From Planctomycetota bacterium (GTDB taxonomy: Bacteria; Planctomycetota; SZUA-567): a stretch of 39,307 nucleotides of DNA. This document shows, piece after piece, positions 8,376 through 16,999 of the stretch. How positions within the stretch are numbered: position 1 is the stretch's first letter; the number at the start of each line of letters is the position of its first letter. A program made the position numbers and the translations under genes. The DNA lies in contig JAISYL010000224.1 of assembly GCA_031269935.1 (NCBI GenBank), positions 1 to 39,307 on the forward strand. Direction: 5' to 3'. The notes below the pieces were generated by a model. The model had not been told where the DNA came from, did no database searches, and saw only the letters and a list, made by a program, of their open reading frames with translations.

Positions 8376-9959
8376 TTATTGCTTACCCTCCGCGTTCTGC
8401 CCGCCCCCTCCTCCGATTCCTTCCAGTATTTCCGAGGTCATGGTGACCCGGCGCGGCCGGTAGAACAGGATGATGCGCTTGACGCCGGCGTAAATGATGA
8501 GAAGCAGGCAGAGGATGAGGATGATGCCGATGGGCCGCTCCAGCAGGGGAAGGATGGCGCCCCGGCTCTGCATCAAGGCCCGGCGGAAGCTGATGTCGGC
8601 GATGGGCCCGAGGATAATCCCCAGAACCAGCGGGGCCATCGGGTAATCCATCCGCCGGAGGATGTAGCCCAGCACCCCGAAGAAAAACATCACGTAGATG
8701 TTGAACAGGCGGGCCTCGGCCGCGTAGGCGCCGATCAGGGTCAGCGGCACCACCAGCGGAAGGAGGATTTCCCGCTTGATTTTAAGGATCGCGATCATCG
8801 GCTTGGCCAGGGTGAAGCCCCAGAAAACCATGGCGAGCGAGGCGGCGAACAGGGCGATGCCGACATAGGGCAGGAGCCAGGGAGTCTCGTCGTTCAGGGT
8901 GGGGCCGGGGCGGATGCCGTGCAACTGCATGGCGGCCATCATCAGGGCGTTGGGCGCGCTCCCCGGGATGGCCAGGGTGAGCATGGGGATCATGGCGCCG
9001 CCGATGACCGCGTTGTTGGCTACTTCCGGGCAGATGACGCCCTCGATTGCCCCCTTCCCGAAAAGCTCCGGGTGCTTGGAACGCCGGCGGCCGATGTCGT
9101 AGGCCATCCAGGCCCCGATATCCTCGCCGGCGCCGGGAATGGCTCCGACGATGGATCCGATCACGGTGGATCGCAGCGCCGCCGGAATGAAGGGCCGGAA
9201 AACCTTCAAGTTCGGAATCACCCGGCCGATATTCCCTTCGATTTTGTAGGGAGTGCTTTCCTGGAGTACGGTCAGGACCTCGGAAATGCCGAACACCCCA
9301 ATCAGGGCCGGGATGAGGGGGATGCCGCCGTTAAGCTGCAATAGGTCGAAGGTGAAGCGGGGATAGGCGTAAATCGGTTCCATCCCGACCATGGCGGCCA
9401 GGAAGCCGATGAAGCCGACCAGCCAGCCCTTGAGAGGATCCTGGTCGGTGGAAAGCGAGCCGCAGATCATGATGCCGAACAGGGCCAGCAGAAACATTTC
9501 CCAATGCCCGAACTTCAGGGCGATAAGGTAAATGAGCGGGGTGAGGAAGAGCATTATCAGGGTGCTCAGGATGGTGCCCAGGAAGGAGGCCAGGTAGCCG
9601 AAGCCGATGGCCATGCCTCCCTTGCCCTGCTTGGCCAGCGGAAAGCCGTCCAGGGCGGTGGCGGCGGCGGCCGGGGTGCCGGGGATGTTCATCATGATGG
9701 CCGAACCCAGGCCGCCGGTGGTGGAGCCGACGTAGACCGCCAGCAGGAAGGCGATGGCGACGTGGATTTCCATGCCGTAGGAGATGTTTATCAACAGCGC
9801 CAGGGCCATGGTGGCGGTCAGGCCGGGAATCACCCCCACCATCAGCCCCATGACGCTGCCGCCGAAAATCGTCAAAAGAATCCTGACATCCATGATCATG
9901 CCGCCGGATTCTACTATAAGGCCAAGATAATCCAGCGTTCCCGCGATAAAACTTCCCAT
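8376..9959 (-). CDS. tctA: TTT transporter large membrane subunit (TctA family)
   Basis: Large permease of the tripartite tricarboxylate transporter family, with about 12 membrane segments. The family motifs GLMVGVIPGLTATMALALL, MMNIPGTPAAAATALDGFPL and AIPGAGEDIGAWMAYD are present. The track starts at 10010; the ATG at 9959 (MGSFIAGTLDYLGL) is preferred because AAAGGG lies about 8 bases upstream and it gives a normal length of 527 residues. It follows tctB by 66 bases. About 80 bases separate it from dctP, a stretch with small inverted repeats (CCGGTCC...GGACCGG). Confidence 0.93.
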   Translation of the reverse strand: MGSFIAGTLDYLGLIVESGGMIMDVRILLTIFGGSVMGLMVGVIPGLTATMALALLINISYGMEIHVAIAFLLAVYVGSTTGGLGSAIMMNIPGTPAAAATALDGFPLAKQGKGGMAIGFGYLASFLGTILSTLIMLFLTPLIYLIALKFGHWEMFLLALFGIMICGSLSTDQDPLKGWLVGFIGFLAAMVGMEPIYAYPRFTFDLLQLNGGIPLIPALIGVFGISEVLTVLQESTPYKIEGNIGRVIPNLKVFRPFIPAALRSTVIGSIVGAIPGAGEDIGAWMAYDIGRRRSKHPELFGKGAIEGVICPEVANNAVIGGAMIPMLTLAIPGSAPNALMMAAMQLHGIRPGPTLNDETPWLLPYVGIALFAASLAMVFWGFTLAKPMIAILKIKREILLPLVVPLTLIGAYAAEARLFNIYVMFFFGVLGYILRRMDYPMAPLVLGIILGPIADISFRRALMQSRGAILPLLERPIGIILILCLLLIIYAGVKRIILFYRPRRVTMTSEILEGIGGGGGQNAEGKQ

Positions 9960-10025
9960 GGTCGGGACCCTTTGCTCAATGGCGTTCGCCAAGTTCGGGG
10001 CTTGCCGCAACCGCGTTCGCGCGAG

Positions 10026-10571
10026 TCAGGGGATGGGGATGCCGAACCCCTTGCTGAAGGCGTAGAAGACAAAGAGGGTGGTCAACAGGGAAACGGCGAT
10101 CGCCGCCGGCTTGGACATGGCCTTGAGATAGAGGAAGGTGAAGAGGAGATAGCCGCCGGTGGTGATCAGGAACCCGAAGTTGACCGGAACCAGGCCGCCG
10201 CCGAAATCGAAGCTGAAATTAAATTTGGCCAGGTAGGGATGGCCGAACAGCAGCACGTAAACCAGGATGGAAAGCAGAACGACCATTCCCCGCCGGAAAC
10301 GGGGCGCCCGCCAAACCGCCCGCAAGTTTTCCGGGGAAAGAATGTTCATGGCCCGGGCGGCGCCGCCCCGGCGCAGGGCAATGATGAAAATGACGGCGCC
10401 GAAAAGAATGAACACCCCCCCGATGATGGCGGGAAAAAGCCCGGGCGAGACGATGATGGTGCGGAATATCCGCATTTTAAGCGAAGCATAGATGACAAGG
10501 CCGCCCGCCAGCATGAAGACCAGCGAACTGAGAAAATCGGAACCGGCCATGCGATTGTGGTCTTGCTCCAT
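10026..10571 (-). CDS. tctB: TTT transporter small membrane subunit (TctB family)
   Basis: 181 residues with about four to five hydrophobic segments, as in TctB (DFLSSLVFMLAGGLVIYASL, then IIVSPGLFPAIIGGVFILFG). The start is the ATG at 10571 (MEQDHNRMAG), where GGAAGGA sits about 7 bases upstream; the longer track start at 10712 runs back through the intercistronic hairpin and is rejected. It lies between tctC and tctA in the canonical C-B-A order. Confidence 0.88.
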   Translation of the reverse strand: MEQDHNRMAGSDFLSSLVFMLAGGLVIYASLKMRIFRTIIVSPGLFPAIIGGVFILFGAVIFIIALRRGGAARAMNILSPENLRAVWRAPRFRRGMVVLLSILVYVLLFGHPYLAKFNFSFDFGGGLVPVNFGFLITTGGYLLFTFLYLKAMSKPAAIAVSLLTTLFVFYAFSKGFGIPIP

Positions 10572-10670
10572 GTCGCGTTCCTTCCGGGTATCGTGTTCCC
10601 TCGGGGGCGGCTTCCGGCCGCCTGAACCGGGATCGGCCCCCAAGGCGGCTCCAAGGGGAAGGGGAAAACG

Positions 10671-10699
10671 CCCGGGAAAGCCGGAGCGGCTTTCCCGGG
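10671..10699 (-). promoter_or_regulatory. Strong intercistronic hairpin after tctC
   Basis: A perfect 13-bp inverted repeat (CCCGGGAAAGCCG) with a three-base loop lies 9 bases after the tctC stop. tctB starts about 100 bases further on. Same arrangement as after the other binding-protein genes. Confidence 0.7.
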
Positions 10700-10708
10700 A
10701 GGGGAGAA

Positions 10709-11761
10709 TCAATAACCGTATTTCTTCTTTTCCACTTCCCAGTTCCAGTCGCCCGGCTTCACCAGCCCGGCGGCGGCGGGGTCGTTCTGATCCGGCCGGC
10801 CCTGGTATTGGGTCCAGGCATAGGCGGAGAATTGGTAATCCAGCATCTTGTCGGCGTCCTCCCCGGAAATTCCCACCACGTTCAGGGCCCGGGAATTGGC
10901 GAAATCAATCAATTTCTGCTGCTTGATCGCCCAGCGGAATGCCTCTTCCAACTTGGCTATTGTGGCTTTCGGGGCGTCCCGGGGGATCATTATTCCCCAG
11001 GCTTCCGAAAGCAGGGGCATGGCCTTGCCGGCCGGGAAAACCTCGGTGATGGGGGGGGCGGTGATGGTGTCGGTCAGTTTTAGCGGCTTGTCCTGGTTCA
11101 GGAACAGCACCTTGACGTTACCCTTCCGGGCGTGGTCGATCCCGGCCGAGAAGGTGATGATGCCCAATTCCACTTCGCCGGCGTAGACCCCGACCGCCAC
11201 CTGGCCGTCCGCGTCGAAGGTGACGTAATTGACTTCCTTGATGCCGGCCAGCGAAGCGAAGGTTTCCATAAGAACATGGGGGCCGTTGCCGAAGCCGGCC
11301 ATGCCCACGCTGGCCTCGCCGCTTTTGAGCTTGGCGATGGCGTCCTCAACCGTATTGATTCCCGATTTTTCCGGGTTGACCAGCAGGGCGGCCGGACCCT
11401 GCAGGGGGAACCAGCTGGTCCATTTCCAGGGATAGGAATTGGGGCCGGTGCGCTGGACCAGGAAGCCCCCGAGCGTTCCCGTGCCGGTGGAAAACAGGTT
11501 GTAGCCGTCGTGGGGCTTGCTCATCACCAGTTCGGCCGCCACCGCGCTGGAAGCGCCGGGGGTGTTGACTACGTTGATGGTCTCCCCGATGTATTCCTGC
11601 ATCAGGGCGATCAGGGGACGCACGGCGGTGTCGGTGCCGCCGCCGGGACCGAAGCCCACGGTGATGGTGGGAATCTCCCTAGGCCAGACCTTTTCCCCGG
11701 CAACGGCCGCGAGAGCCAGGGTCAGCGACAAAAACGCCGCCAGGACAGTAATTTTCCTCAT
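10709..11761 (-). CDS. tctC: TTT transporter periplasmic solute-binding protein (TctC family)
   Basis: 350 residues starting at ATG 11761 (MRKITVLAAFLSLTLALAAV), where AAGGAG lies about 8 bases upstream; the longer track start is unnecessary. A signal peptide is followed by TctC hallmarks: ITVGFGPGGGTDTAVRPLIA, INVVNTPGASSAVAAE and the substrate-loop region near KPHDGYNL. TctC proteins bind dicarboxylates, tricarboxylates, aromatic acids and others; the ligand here is unknown. It sits directly after the transketolase genes, linking uptake with central carbon metabolism. Confidence 0.92.
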   Translation of the reverse strand: MRKITVLAAFLSLTLALAAVAGEKVWPREIPTITVGFGPGGGTDTAVRPLIALMQEYIGETINVVNTPGASSAVAAELVMSKPHDGYNLFSTGTGTLGGFLVQRTGPNSYPWKWTSWFPLQGPAALLVNPEKSGINTVEDAIAKLKSGEASVGMAGFGNGPHVLMETFASLAGIKEVNYVTFDADGQVAVGVYAGEVELGIITFSAGIDHARKGNVKVLFLNQDKPLKLTDTITAPPITEVFPAGKAMPLLSEAWGIMIPRDAPKATIAKLEEAFRWAIKQQKLIDFANSRALNVVGISGEDADKMLDYQFSAYAWTQYQGRPDQNDPAAAGLVKPGDWNWEVEKKKYGY

Positions 11762-11846
11762 CCTCGTCTCCTTATGGAAGCTGTGTATCCCGCTCCCCTT
11801 GTCCACGCCCGTGCGCGTCCGCGGGAGACCGGGATTGACCGTTCGC

Positions 11847-12770
11847 CTATTTCGCCAGCGCCTCTTCGGCTATCCTTTCCGCCGTCAGGCCGTGCTTCGC
11901 CAAAATCCGCTCGTATTTCTCGGCCGATTCGCCGTAGGTGTCCCGGATGCCGTGCCGGCGGAGGGGAAGGGGATGGTCGGCCAGGGCTTCCAGGACGGCG
12001 GCGCCGAGGCCGCCGATGACGCTGTGCTCCTCCACGGTCAGGATGCGGGGGCAGGGGCCCAGGGCGGCCCGTACCGCCGCCGGATCCAGGGGTTTTATGG
12101 TGGCGAAATTCAGCACCCGGGCCCGGACGCCCTGGCCGGCCAGGATGTCCCGGGCCGCCAGCGACAGGGCGACCATGTGGCCGCTGGCGCAGATGGCCAC
12201 GTCCCCGCCGTCGGCCATGAGGGAGGGTTTGCCGATTTCCAGCGGGGTGTCCGGGGCGGTGACGTCGGGAAGTTCGTTGCGGTTGATCCGGATGTAACAG
12301 GGGCCGCGGCGCCCGACGGCGGTCCGGATCGCCTTGCGCGCCTCCCGGGCGTCGGCGGGGGAGAAGATGGTCATGTGGGGGAGGACCCGCATGATCGCCA
12401 CGTCCTCGAAAGCCTGGTGGGTGGCCCCGTCGGCGAAGTCGGACAGGCCGCAACTGGCGCCGACCACCTTGACGTTGAGTTCGGGAAGGCATACGCTCTG
12501 GCGGATCTGCTCGAAGGAACGGCCGCCCACGAACACCGCGAAGGAGTTGGCCACCGGGATTTTCCCGGCCAGGGCCAGTCCGGCCGCCACCGAAATCATG
12601 TTCTGCTCGCCGATGCCCATTTCGTAAAACGATTCAGGCTTCCCCTTTTCAACCTGAATCGCCTGGGTCCCCCCGCAGAGGTCGGCGTCCAGCACCACCA
12701 CGTCGTTATTTTCCCGGCAGATGGCCAGCAGTTCCTCGCCGTAGGCGTTTCTTTGGCTGCTCTTGCTCAT
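11847..12770 (-). CDS. Transketolase C-terminal (pyrimidine-binding) subunit
   Basis: 307-residue half-transketolase. It holds the Pyr domain with the catalytic segment FYEMGIGEQNMISVAAGLAL, whose Glu activates thiamine diphosphate, the phosphate/sugar-site region SFEQIRQSVCLPELNVKVVG, and the C-terminal transketolase domain (PRILTVEEHSVIGGLGAAVL). Start at ATG 12770 (MSKSSQRNAYGEE), with AAGGG about 6 bases upstream. The split N/C arrangement is common in anaerobes and archaea. Such pairs belong to the pentose phosphate pathway, but split transketolase-like proteins in transporter operons can act on other sugar acids. Confidence 0.92.
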   Translation of the reverse strand: MSKSSQRNAYGEELLAICRENNDVVVLDADLCGGTQAIQVEKGKPESFYEMGIGEQNMISVAAGLALAGKIPVANSFAVFVGGRSFEQIRQSVCLPELNVKVVGASCGLSDFADGATHQAFEDVAIMRVLPHMTIFSPADAREARKAIRTAVGRRGPCYIRINRNELPDVTAPDTPLEIGKPSLMADGGDVAICASGHMVALSLAARDILAGQGVRARVLNFATIKPLDPAAVRAALGPCPRILTVEEHSVIGGLGAAVLEALADHPLPLRRHGIRDTYGESAEKYERILAKHGLTAERIAEEALAK

Positions 12771-12829
12771 TTTCCCTTGTTCTCCCAAAAAGAGGTTCCG
12801 AAAAACGGCGTTCCCGCGACCGCCGGGAT

Positions 12830-13657
12830 TCAGCCGTTGATTTCCGCCAGGGCCTTGGCCCGGGTTTCCTCGCTCATGTCCTTGTTATGGTAGGCGTGGG
12901 TGTTTTCGGCGAAGGAGACGCCCTTCCCCTTGACGGTCCGGCCGACTATGGCGCTGGGTTTCCCCTTGACCCGATCCGCCGCGTCCAGGGCGTCGCCAAT
13001 CTCCTCGACGTCGTGGCCGTCGACCACCTTGGCGTTCCAGCCGAAGGCGGCGAACTTGGCGGCGATGCCGTCGGCGTCCCCGACATTGTAGCGATCCGCC
13101 ACCCGGCCCATGGCGCTGATCCCGTTGGCGTCGACCAGGACCCGGAGATTGTCCAGCTTGTAATTGGCGGCGGCGGTGGCGGCCTCCCAAATCTGGCCCT
13201 CCCCCAATTCGGCGTCGCCGGTGACGACGAACACCCGCCAGGCCGCCCCGTCCCGCCTGGCCGCGAGGCACATGCCCACTCCCAGGGACAGCCCCTGGCC
13301 CAGGGAGCCGGTGTTGGCCTCGATGCCGGGGGTGCTGATTTCCGGATGCCCTTGCAGAAGCCCCCCCAGGGTCTTGGTGCGGGAAAGCTCCTCCCAGGGG
13401 TAATAGCCGAGATCGGCCAGGGCCGCGTATTGCCCAAGCACCGAATGGCCCTTGGACATGATGAAGCGGTCGCGATCCGGCTTCTTCGGGTTCTTCGGAT
13501 CGACATTCATCTTGTAATAATACAGCACCGCCACCATGTCCGCGGCCGACATGGATCCCCCCAGGTGGCCGGGCTTGCCCAAGCCCAGGGCCTCGATAAT
13601 GCCGGTACGGATGCGCTTGGCCTTTTGCCGCAATTTTTCCGCTGTCGCCTTGTCCAT
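12830..13657 (-). CDS. Transketolase N-terminal (pyrophosphate-binding) subunit
   Basis: 275 residues containing the thiamine diphosphate-binding half. GKPGHLGGSMSAADMVAVLY holds the conserved His of the N-terminal region, LGQGLSLGVGMCLA the active-site wall, and GDAELGEGQIWEAA the metal/diphosphate motif. TPEIST-type contacts are recognisable (GHPEISTPGIEANTGSLGQG). The ATG at 13657 has GAGGAGC about 9 bases upstream. It is the first gene of the eight-gene minus-strand operon. Its leader carries the F2-type hairpin at 13686-13729, so expression may be affected by that repeat. Confidence 0.92.
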   Translation of the reverse strand: MDKATAEKLRQKAKRIRTGIIEALGLGKPGHLGGSMSAADMVAVLYYYKMNVDPKNPKKPDRDRFIMSKGHSVLGQYAALADLGYYPWEELSRTKTLGGLLQGHPEISTPGIEANTGSLGQGLSLGVGMCLAARRDGAAWRVFVVTGDAELGEGQIWEAATAAANYKLDNLRVLVDANGISAMGRVADRYNVGDADGIAAKFAAFGWNAKVVDGHDVEEIGDALDAADRVKGKPSAIVGRTVKGKGVSFAENTHAYHNKDMSEETRAKALAEING

Positions 13658-13685
13658 TTTTTATGCTCCTCGAAGTGAAGTGAAC

Positions 13686-13729
13686 CTTTAAGGAAAATCG
13701 GGCCAACCGCCGCCCGATTTTCCTTAAAG
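13686..13729. repeat. F2 dispersed palindrome, copy a
   Basis: A perfect 18-bp inverted repeat (CTTTAAGGAAAATCGGGC) closes an 8-base loop CAACCGCC. A second, weaker element (GTCTAACGCCCTACATCGCA onward) follows to about 13770 and matches the sequence after copies at 26406, 26551 and 38957. On the minus strand it would lie in the untranslated leader of the transketolase operon. Confidence 0.8.
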
Positions 13730-13916
13730 CGTCTAACGCCCTACATCGCAAGATGGTTGTTTTCGCTAACCCGGGGAAAGCAAGCGACCCCGCCAAAATT
13801 CATTCGCGGGAACGCAAGCCCCGAAATGTAAAGTCCACTGACGGCTGGCATGACCTTGCGGCGGCATCCCCAATCGGCATCGGTCGAAGCTTCTTGAAGT
13901 TCCGGGGAATGCCCGC

Positions 13917-14012
13917 GGTTCATCCGGCTTCCGCCTTCGGGGAAGTTAATTCCCCTTCGGCAACCAAGGTTGATTACTGGGCGAACAAACTTCGGCATTG
14001 GCAAGATTAGCC
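13917..14012. repeat. 96-bp direct repeat, copy A
   Basis: It aligns without gaps, at roughly two-thirds identity by eye, with 15295-15390. Shared blocks are GGTTCATYCGGCTTCC at one end and ACTTCGGCRTT...GCC at the other, with an imperfect inner hairpin (CGGGGAA...TTCCCC). Its end lies 11 bases after the MFS stop codon. Sequence further left (13870-13916) also resembles that beside copy B. Confidence 0.65.
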
Positions 14013-14023
14013 TTTTCGGATCG

Positions 14024-15301
14024 CTAGTCAAGAACAAACCCGGCGGCGTTTTTGCGCCGTTCCCGAAAAATCCTTCCGGCGGCGATCAGGGCCGCGGCCA
14101 GGCTGCAGCCGGCCGCGGACAGGAACAGGAGGCCGGTGGAAAAGCCGGTTCGGACAAGCATCCCGGCGGCGATGACTCCGAGGGCGGAAACGAGGCCGGC
14201 GCCCCCCATCACCAGGGCGGTCCGGGTCGCCTGGGTCAGCCCCGAGGCGTTCCTGGCCAGGGCGATGGTCAGGGGGTAAACCGAGGTCGGGGCCAGGAGG
14301 CTGAGGGGAAGGGCGGCGGCCAATCCCAGCCACGGAGATACGGGATAGGCCATGGCGATGAACAGGGGGAAGGCCAGGAGTTGGGTCGCCAGGGTGATCC
14401 GGAAAAATCCGTATTTGTTCGTCAGGGAACTCCAGACCAGGGAGGCCAGAGCGCCGTTAAGGCTGGTCAGCAGCAGTATCCAACCGGCCATGGTTCTGGC
14501 CCCGGGGCCGAAGCGAATCTCGAAATGGCTGGTCATCAAGTTGATGTAGATTCCGTTGCCGAGGCAAAACAGCGAACTCATCGCGAAGATCAGCCAAAAG
14601 GGGAGATTCTTGCCGTTGACCGGGGTTATCCGCTTGGAGCGGGGGCGGATGACTATCGACGGATGCGCGCGCTTCCGCCGGCGGTATTGATCGATTAGGA
14701 GCGCGGTCGAGACGAGGCCGGGGATTATCCATATCCAGAGGGCGGGAAAGCCTAAGGATTCGCTGATCCAGATGCTGGCGAGGGTTCCGATCGCGTAACC
14801 GCCGGCGCCGCCGGCCATGAAGAAGGGAACCCCTAGATAGGCCTCCTCCCCGCTGGCGTCGTTGGCCGCCAGGGCGCCCTCGGGATGGAAAAGGCCGGTG
14901 CCGAAGCCGCCGGCGACAATCATGAAGGCCAGCGGCCAGTAGCCGGGGGCGAAGCCCATCCCCGCCGGCAGGGCCGACAGCGGGATGGCGAACCAGAGTA
15001 TCCAGGCGAGGTTGTGCCTGAGCATGATCCAGCCGGAAATGGGCGAGGCCAGGTTGCAGGCCACCGCCCCCAGGCCAATCAGGATCACCAGATCGCCCAG
15101 GGGGATGTCCAGGAACAGGGAAAGGCCGGGAGCCACCGCCGCCAGGATGCAAATGTAGAGGTCGGCCATGGCGTGCCCGAAGGTCAACACCCAGAGGGTG
15201 GAATTGATCCGCAATTTACCCAGCATGGGAAGGGCGCTTTCTAATGCTCCGCCAAGTCCAAATCGAAGATTTGGACTTGGCGGGGAGTATCCCCGGTTCA
15301 T
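14024..15301 (-). CDS. MFS transporter, fosmidomycin-resistance (Fsr)-like
   Basis: 425 residues with about 12 membrane segments. Motifs typical of the Fsr-like MFS group are present: FGHAMADLYICILAAVAPGL in helix 1 and GTGLFHPEGALAANDASGEE in helix 4. Such proteins export small phosphonates or other compounds; the substrate here is unknown. The ATG at 15301 has GGAGGA 6 bases upstream and is preferred, but its first 25 residues (MNRGYSPPSPNLRFGL onward) are encoded by repeat copy B and a 16-bp hairpin, and conserved MFS sequence begins only at the second ATG, 15226 (MLGKLRINSTLW). The repeat may therefore have supplied a new ribosome site and start. Last gene of the second TTT cluster. Confidence 0.85.
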   Translation of the reverse strand: MNRGYSPPSPNLRFGLGGALESALPMLGKLRINSTLWVLTFGHAMADLYICILAAVAPGLSLFLDIPLGDLVILIGLGAVACNLASPISGWIMLRHNLAWILWFAIPLSALPAGMGFAPGYWPLAFMIVAGGFGTGLFHPEGALAANDASGEEAYLGVPFFMAGGAGGYAIGTLASIWISESLGFPALWIWIIPGLVSTALLIDQYRRRKRAHPSIVIRPRSKRITPVNGKNLPFWLIFAMSSLFCLGNGIYINLMTSHFEIRFGPGARTMAGWILLLTSLNGALASLVWSSLTNKYGFFRITLATQLLAFPLFIAMAYPVSPWLGLAAALPLSLLAPTSVYPLTIALARNASGLTQATRTALVMGGAGLVSALGVIAAGMLVRTGFSTGLLFLSAAGCSLAAALIAAGRIFRERRKNAAGFVLD

Positions 15302-15390
15302 TCGGCTTCCTCCTCCGGGAAAGTGAATTACCCGGAGGAGTTGAAGATCGATTCGGGATCAAACGGACTTCGGCGTTCACAAAATCAGCC
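15249..15390. repeat. Hairpin plus 96-bp direct repeat, copy B
   Basis: 15295-15390 aligns with copy A at 13917-14012. Next to it, 15249-15283 is a perfect 16-bp inverted repeat (CCGCCAAGTCCAAATC) with a GAA loop. A second stem (CTCCTCCGGG...CCCGGAGGAG) lies inside the repeat. The unit spans the start codon and first codons of the MFS gene and the gap after tctA2. Confidence 0.7.
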
Positions 15391-15475
15391 TTTGTCGGAA
15401 CATTTTTGGGGGGAGGATTGGGGGGGTGGGGCGCCAGTATTGATTTGCCCGCCGGAACGGTTTTGCGCAACTCGG

Positions 15476-16981
15476 TTAATTCCCCTTCCCGGCCCGCCTC
15501 CGCCGCCACCAGGAAAAGAGGCCGATTTGGCTTAAAATCATGAAAAGGCAAACCGCCAGGAAGGCGACGCAGATGGGACGGCCGAACATGGGCAGGAACG
15601 AGCCGTCCGAAAGCCGCAGGGCCCGGCGCAGATTGGCGTCGGTCATGGGCCCCAGGACCACCCCGAGGATGAAGGGCGCGGCCGGCACCTTCAGGTAGGA
15701 CATCCCGAGCCCCACCAGCCCGAACACGAACATCACCTTGACGTCGAACAGGTTGTAGTTGATGAGATAGGCGCCGATGACGCAGAGCAGGAAAATGATC
15801 GGCATGAGAATTTTTTTGTCGACGGTGAGCACCCGCACCGTCAGCCTGGCCATCCCGAGGGCAAGCAACCACATCGCCACCGAGGCGAAGACCAGGTAAA
15901 TGGCGACGTTGTAGACGAATTCGGGCGATTCCGACATCAACAGGGGGCCGGGACGGTAATTGTGCATGAAGAAGGCGGCCAGGAGCACCGCCGCCGGGGC
16001 CGATCCCGGGACCGCCAAGCTGAGGACCGGGATGATCGCCCCCCCGATGCAGGAATTGTTTCCGGTTTCGGCCGCCACGATTCCCTGGGGATTGCCGGAG
16101 CCGAAGCTGGCCGCCTCCCGGCTGGACGCCTTCATGGCCCAATAGGAGAGCCAGCCGCCGACATCCTCGCCCACTCCGGGGATGATGCCGACCCCTACCC
16201 CGATCAGGGCGGAACGGGCGATGCCGATCAGGTTGGCCCGGATTATGCGAAAGCCTTCCCGGATGTTGAACCGGGTAAGTTCCAGCACCCGGCCGCCGGA
16301 CTCCCGCTTGAAGGCCAGGACGATCTCCGGAAAGCCGAACAGGCCAATCATCACCGGGATGAGCTGGATGCCGGACATCACGTTCACGTTGCCGTAGCTG
16401 AACCGCTCGAAGGTGTCCACCGTGTCCAGGCCGATTTGCGCCACCAGGATGCCGGCCGCGCCGCTGATCCAGCCCTTCAGGGCGTTGCCGCGCGCCGTCA
16501 GGGCTCCGCAGATGAGGATGCCGAAAATGGAAAGGAGGAAAAACTCCCAACTGGCGAAACTGAGGGCGAAACGGGTGAGGAGCGGGGTCAGGGTGAGGAC
16601 GAAGACCACGCTGAGCAGGGTCCCCAGGCAACTCACGGTGGTGGCGATGAATATGGCCAGCCCCCCCTTTCCCGCTTTCGCCAGGGGAAAGCCGTCCATG
16701 GCGGTCGCCGCCGAAGCCGGGGTGCCGGGGATGTTGAGGAGAATGGCCGACTGGCAGCCCCCGGAAATGGCGCCGACGTAAACCCCCAGCAGGGCGATGA
16801 TGGCGGTCTGGTGATCCCCCACGTTGTAGGTGAGCCCGGTCAGCAGGGCGATGGCCATGGTGGCGCTCAGGCCCGGAAGAACCCCCATCACCAGGCCGGC
16901 GGCGGTGGCCATGATCAGCATCAGCAGATTGTAGGGCGCCAGGACGTTGCCGCAGGCGTCCAGCATGTATTGGAAGGCCAT
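15476..16981 (-). CDS. tctA: Second TTT transporter large membrane subunit (TctA family)
   Basis: 501 residues, about 12 membrane segments. Motifs: GLVMGVLPGLSATMAIALLT, LLNIPGTPASAATAMDGFPL, GIIPGVGEDVGGWLSYWAMK and FILGVVLGPMTDANLRRAL. It is a clear paralogue of the TctA at 8376-9959 but divergent in sequence, so the two systems probably take up different acids. Start ATG 16981; AAAGGA is somewhat far upstream (about 14 bases). It lies 18 bases after tctB2. Confidence 0.93.
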   Translation of the reverse strand: MAFQYMLDACGNVLAPYNLLMLIMATAAGLVMGVLPGLSATMAIALLTGLTYNVGDHQTAIIALLGVYVGAISGGCQSAILLNIPGTPASAATAMDGFPLAKAGKGGLAIFIATTVSCLGTLLSVVFVLTLTPLLTRFALSFASWEFFLLSIFGILICGALTARGNALKGWISGAAGILVAQIGLDTVDTFERFSYGNVNVMSGIQLIPVMIGLFGFPEIVLAFKRESGGRVLELTRFNIREGFRIIRANLIGIARSALIGVGVGIIPGVGEDVGGWLSYWAMKASSREAASFGSGNPQGIVAAETGNNSCIGGAIIPVLSLAVPGSAPAAVLLAAFFMHNYRPGPLLMSESPEFVYNVAIYLVFASVAMWLLALGMARLTVRVLTVDKKILMPIIFLLCVIGAYLINYNLFDVKVMFVFGLVGLGMSYLKVPAAPFILGVVLGPMTDANLRRALRLSDGSFLPMFGRPICVAFLAVCLFMILSQIGLFSWWRRRRAGKGN

Positions 16982-16999
16982 CGGGGGATTTTTATCCTT

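Larger units (their letters stand above)
13658..14023. other. 366-bp gene-free region made largely of repeats
   Basis: It lies upstream of the transketolase operon and downstream of the MFS gene. It contains one F2 palindrome (13686-13729) with its second half to about 13770, and repeat copy A (13917-14012). ORFs on the track (13741-14037 minus and 13753-14010 plus) have no domain and lie across the repeats. I see no clear promoter for the transketolase operon. Confidence 0.5.

Noticed and set aside
13741-14037. 98-residue minus-strand ORF
   Set aside because: It lies across repeat copy A and has no family similarity; partial likeness to the MFS N-terminus comes from the shared repeat.
15216-16631. 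471-residue minus-strand ORF
   Set aside because: Out-of-frame shadow of tctA2 running into repeat copy B.
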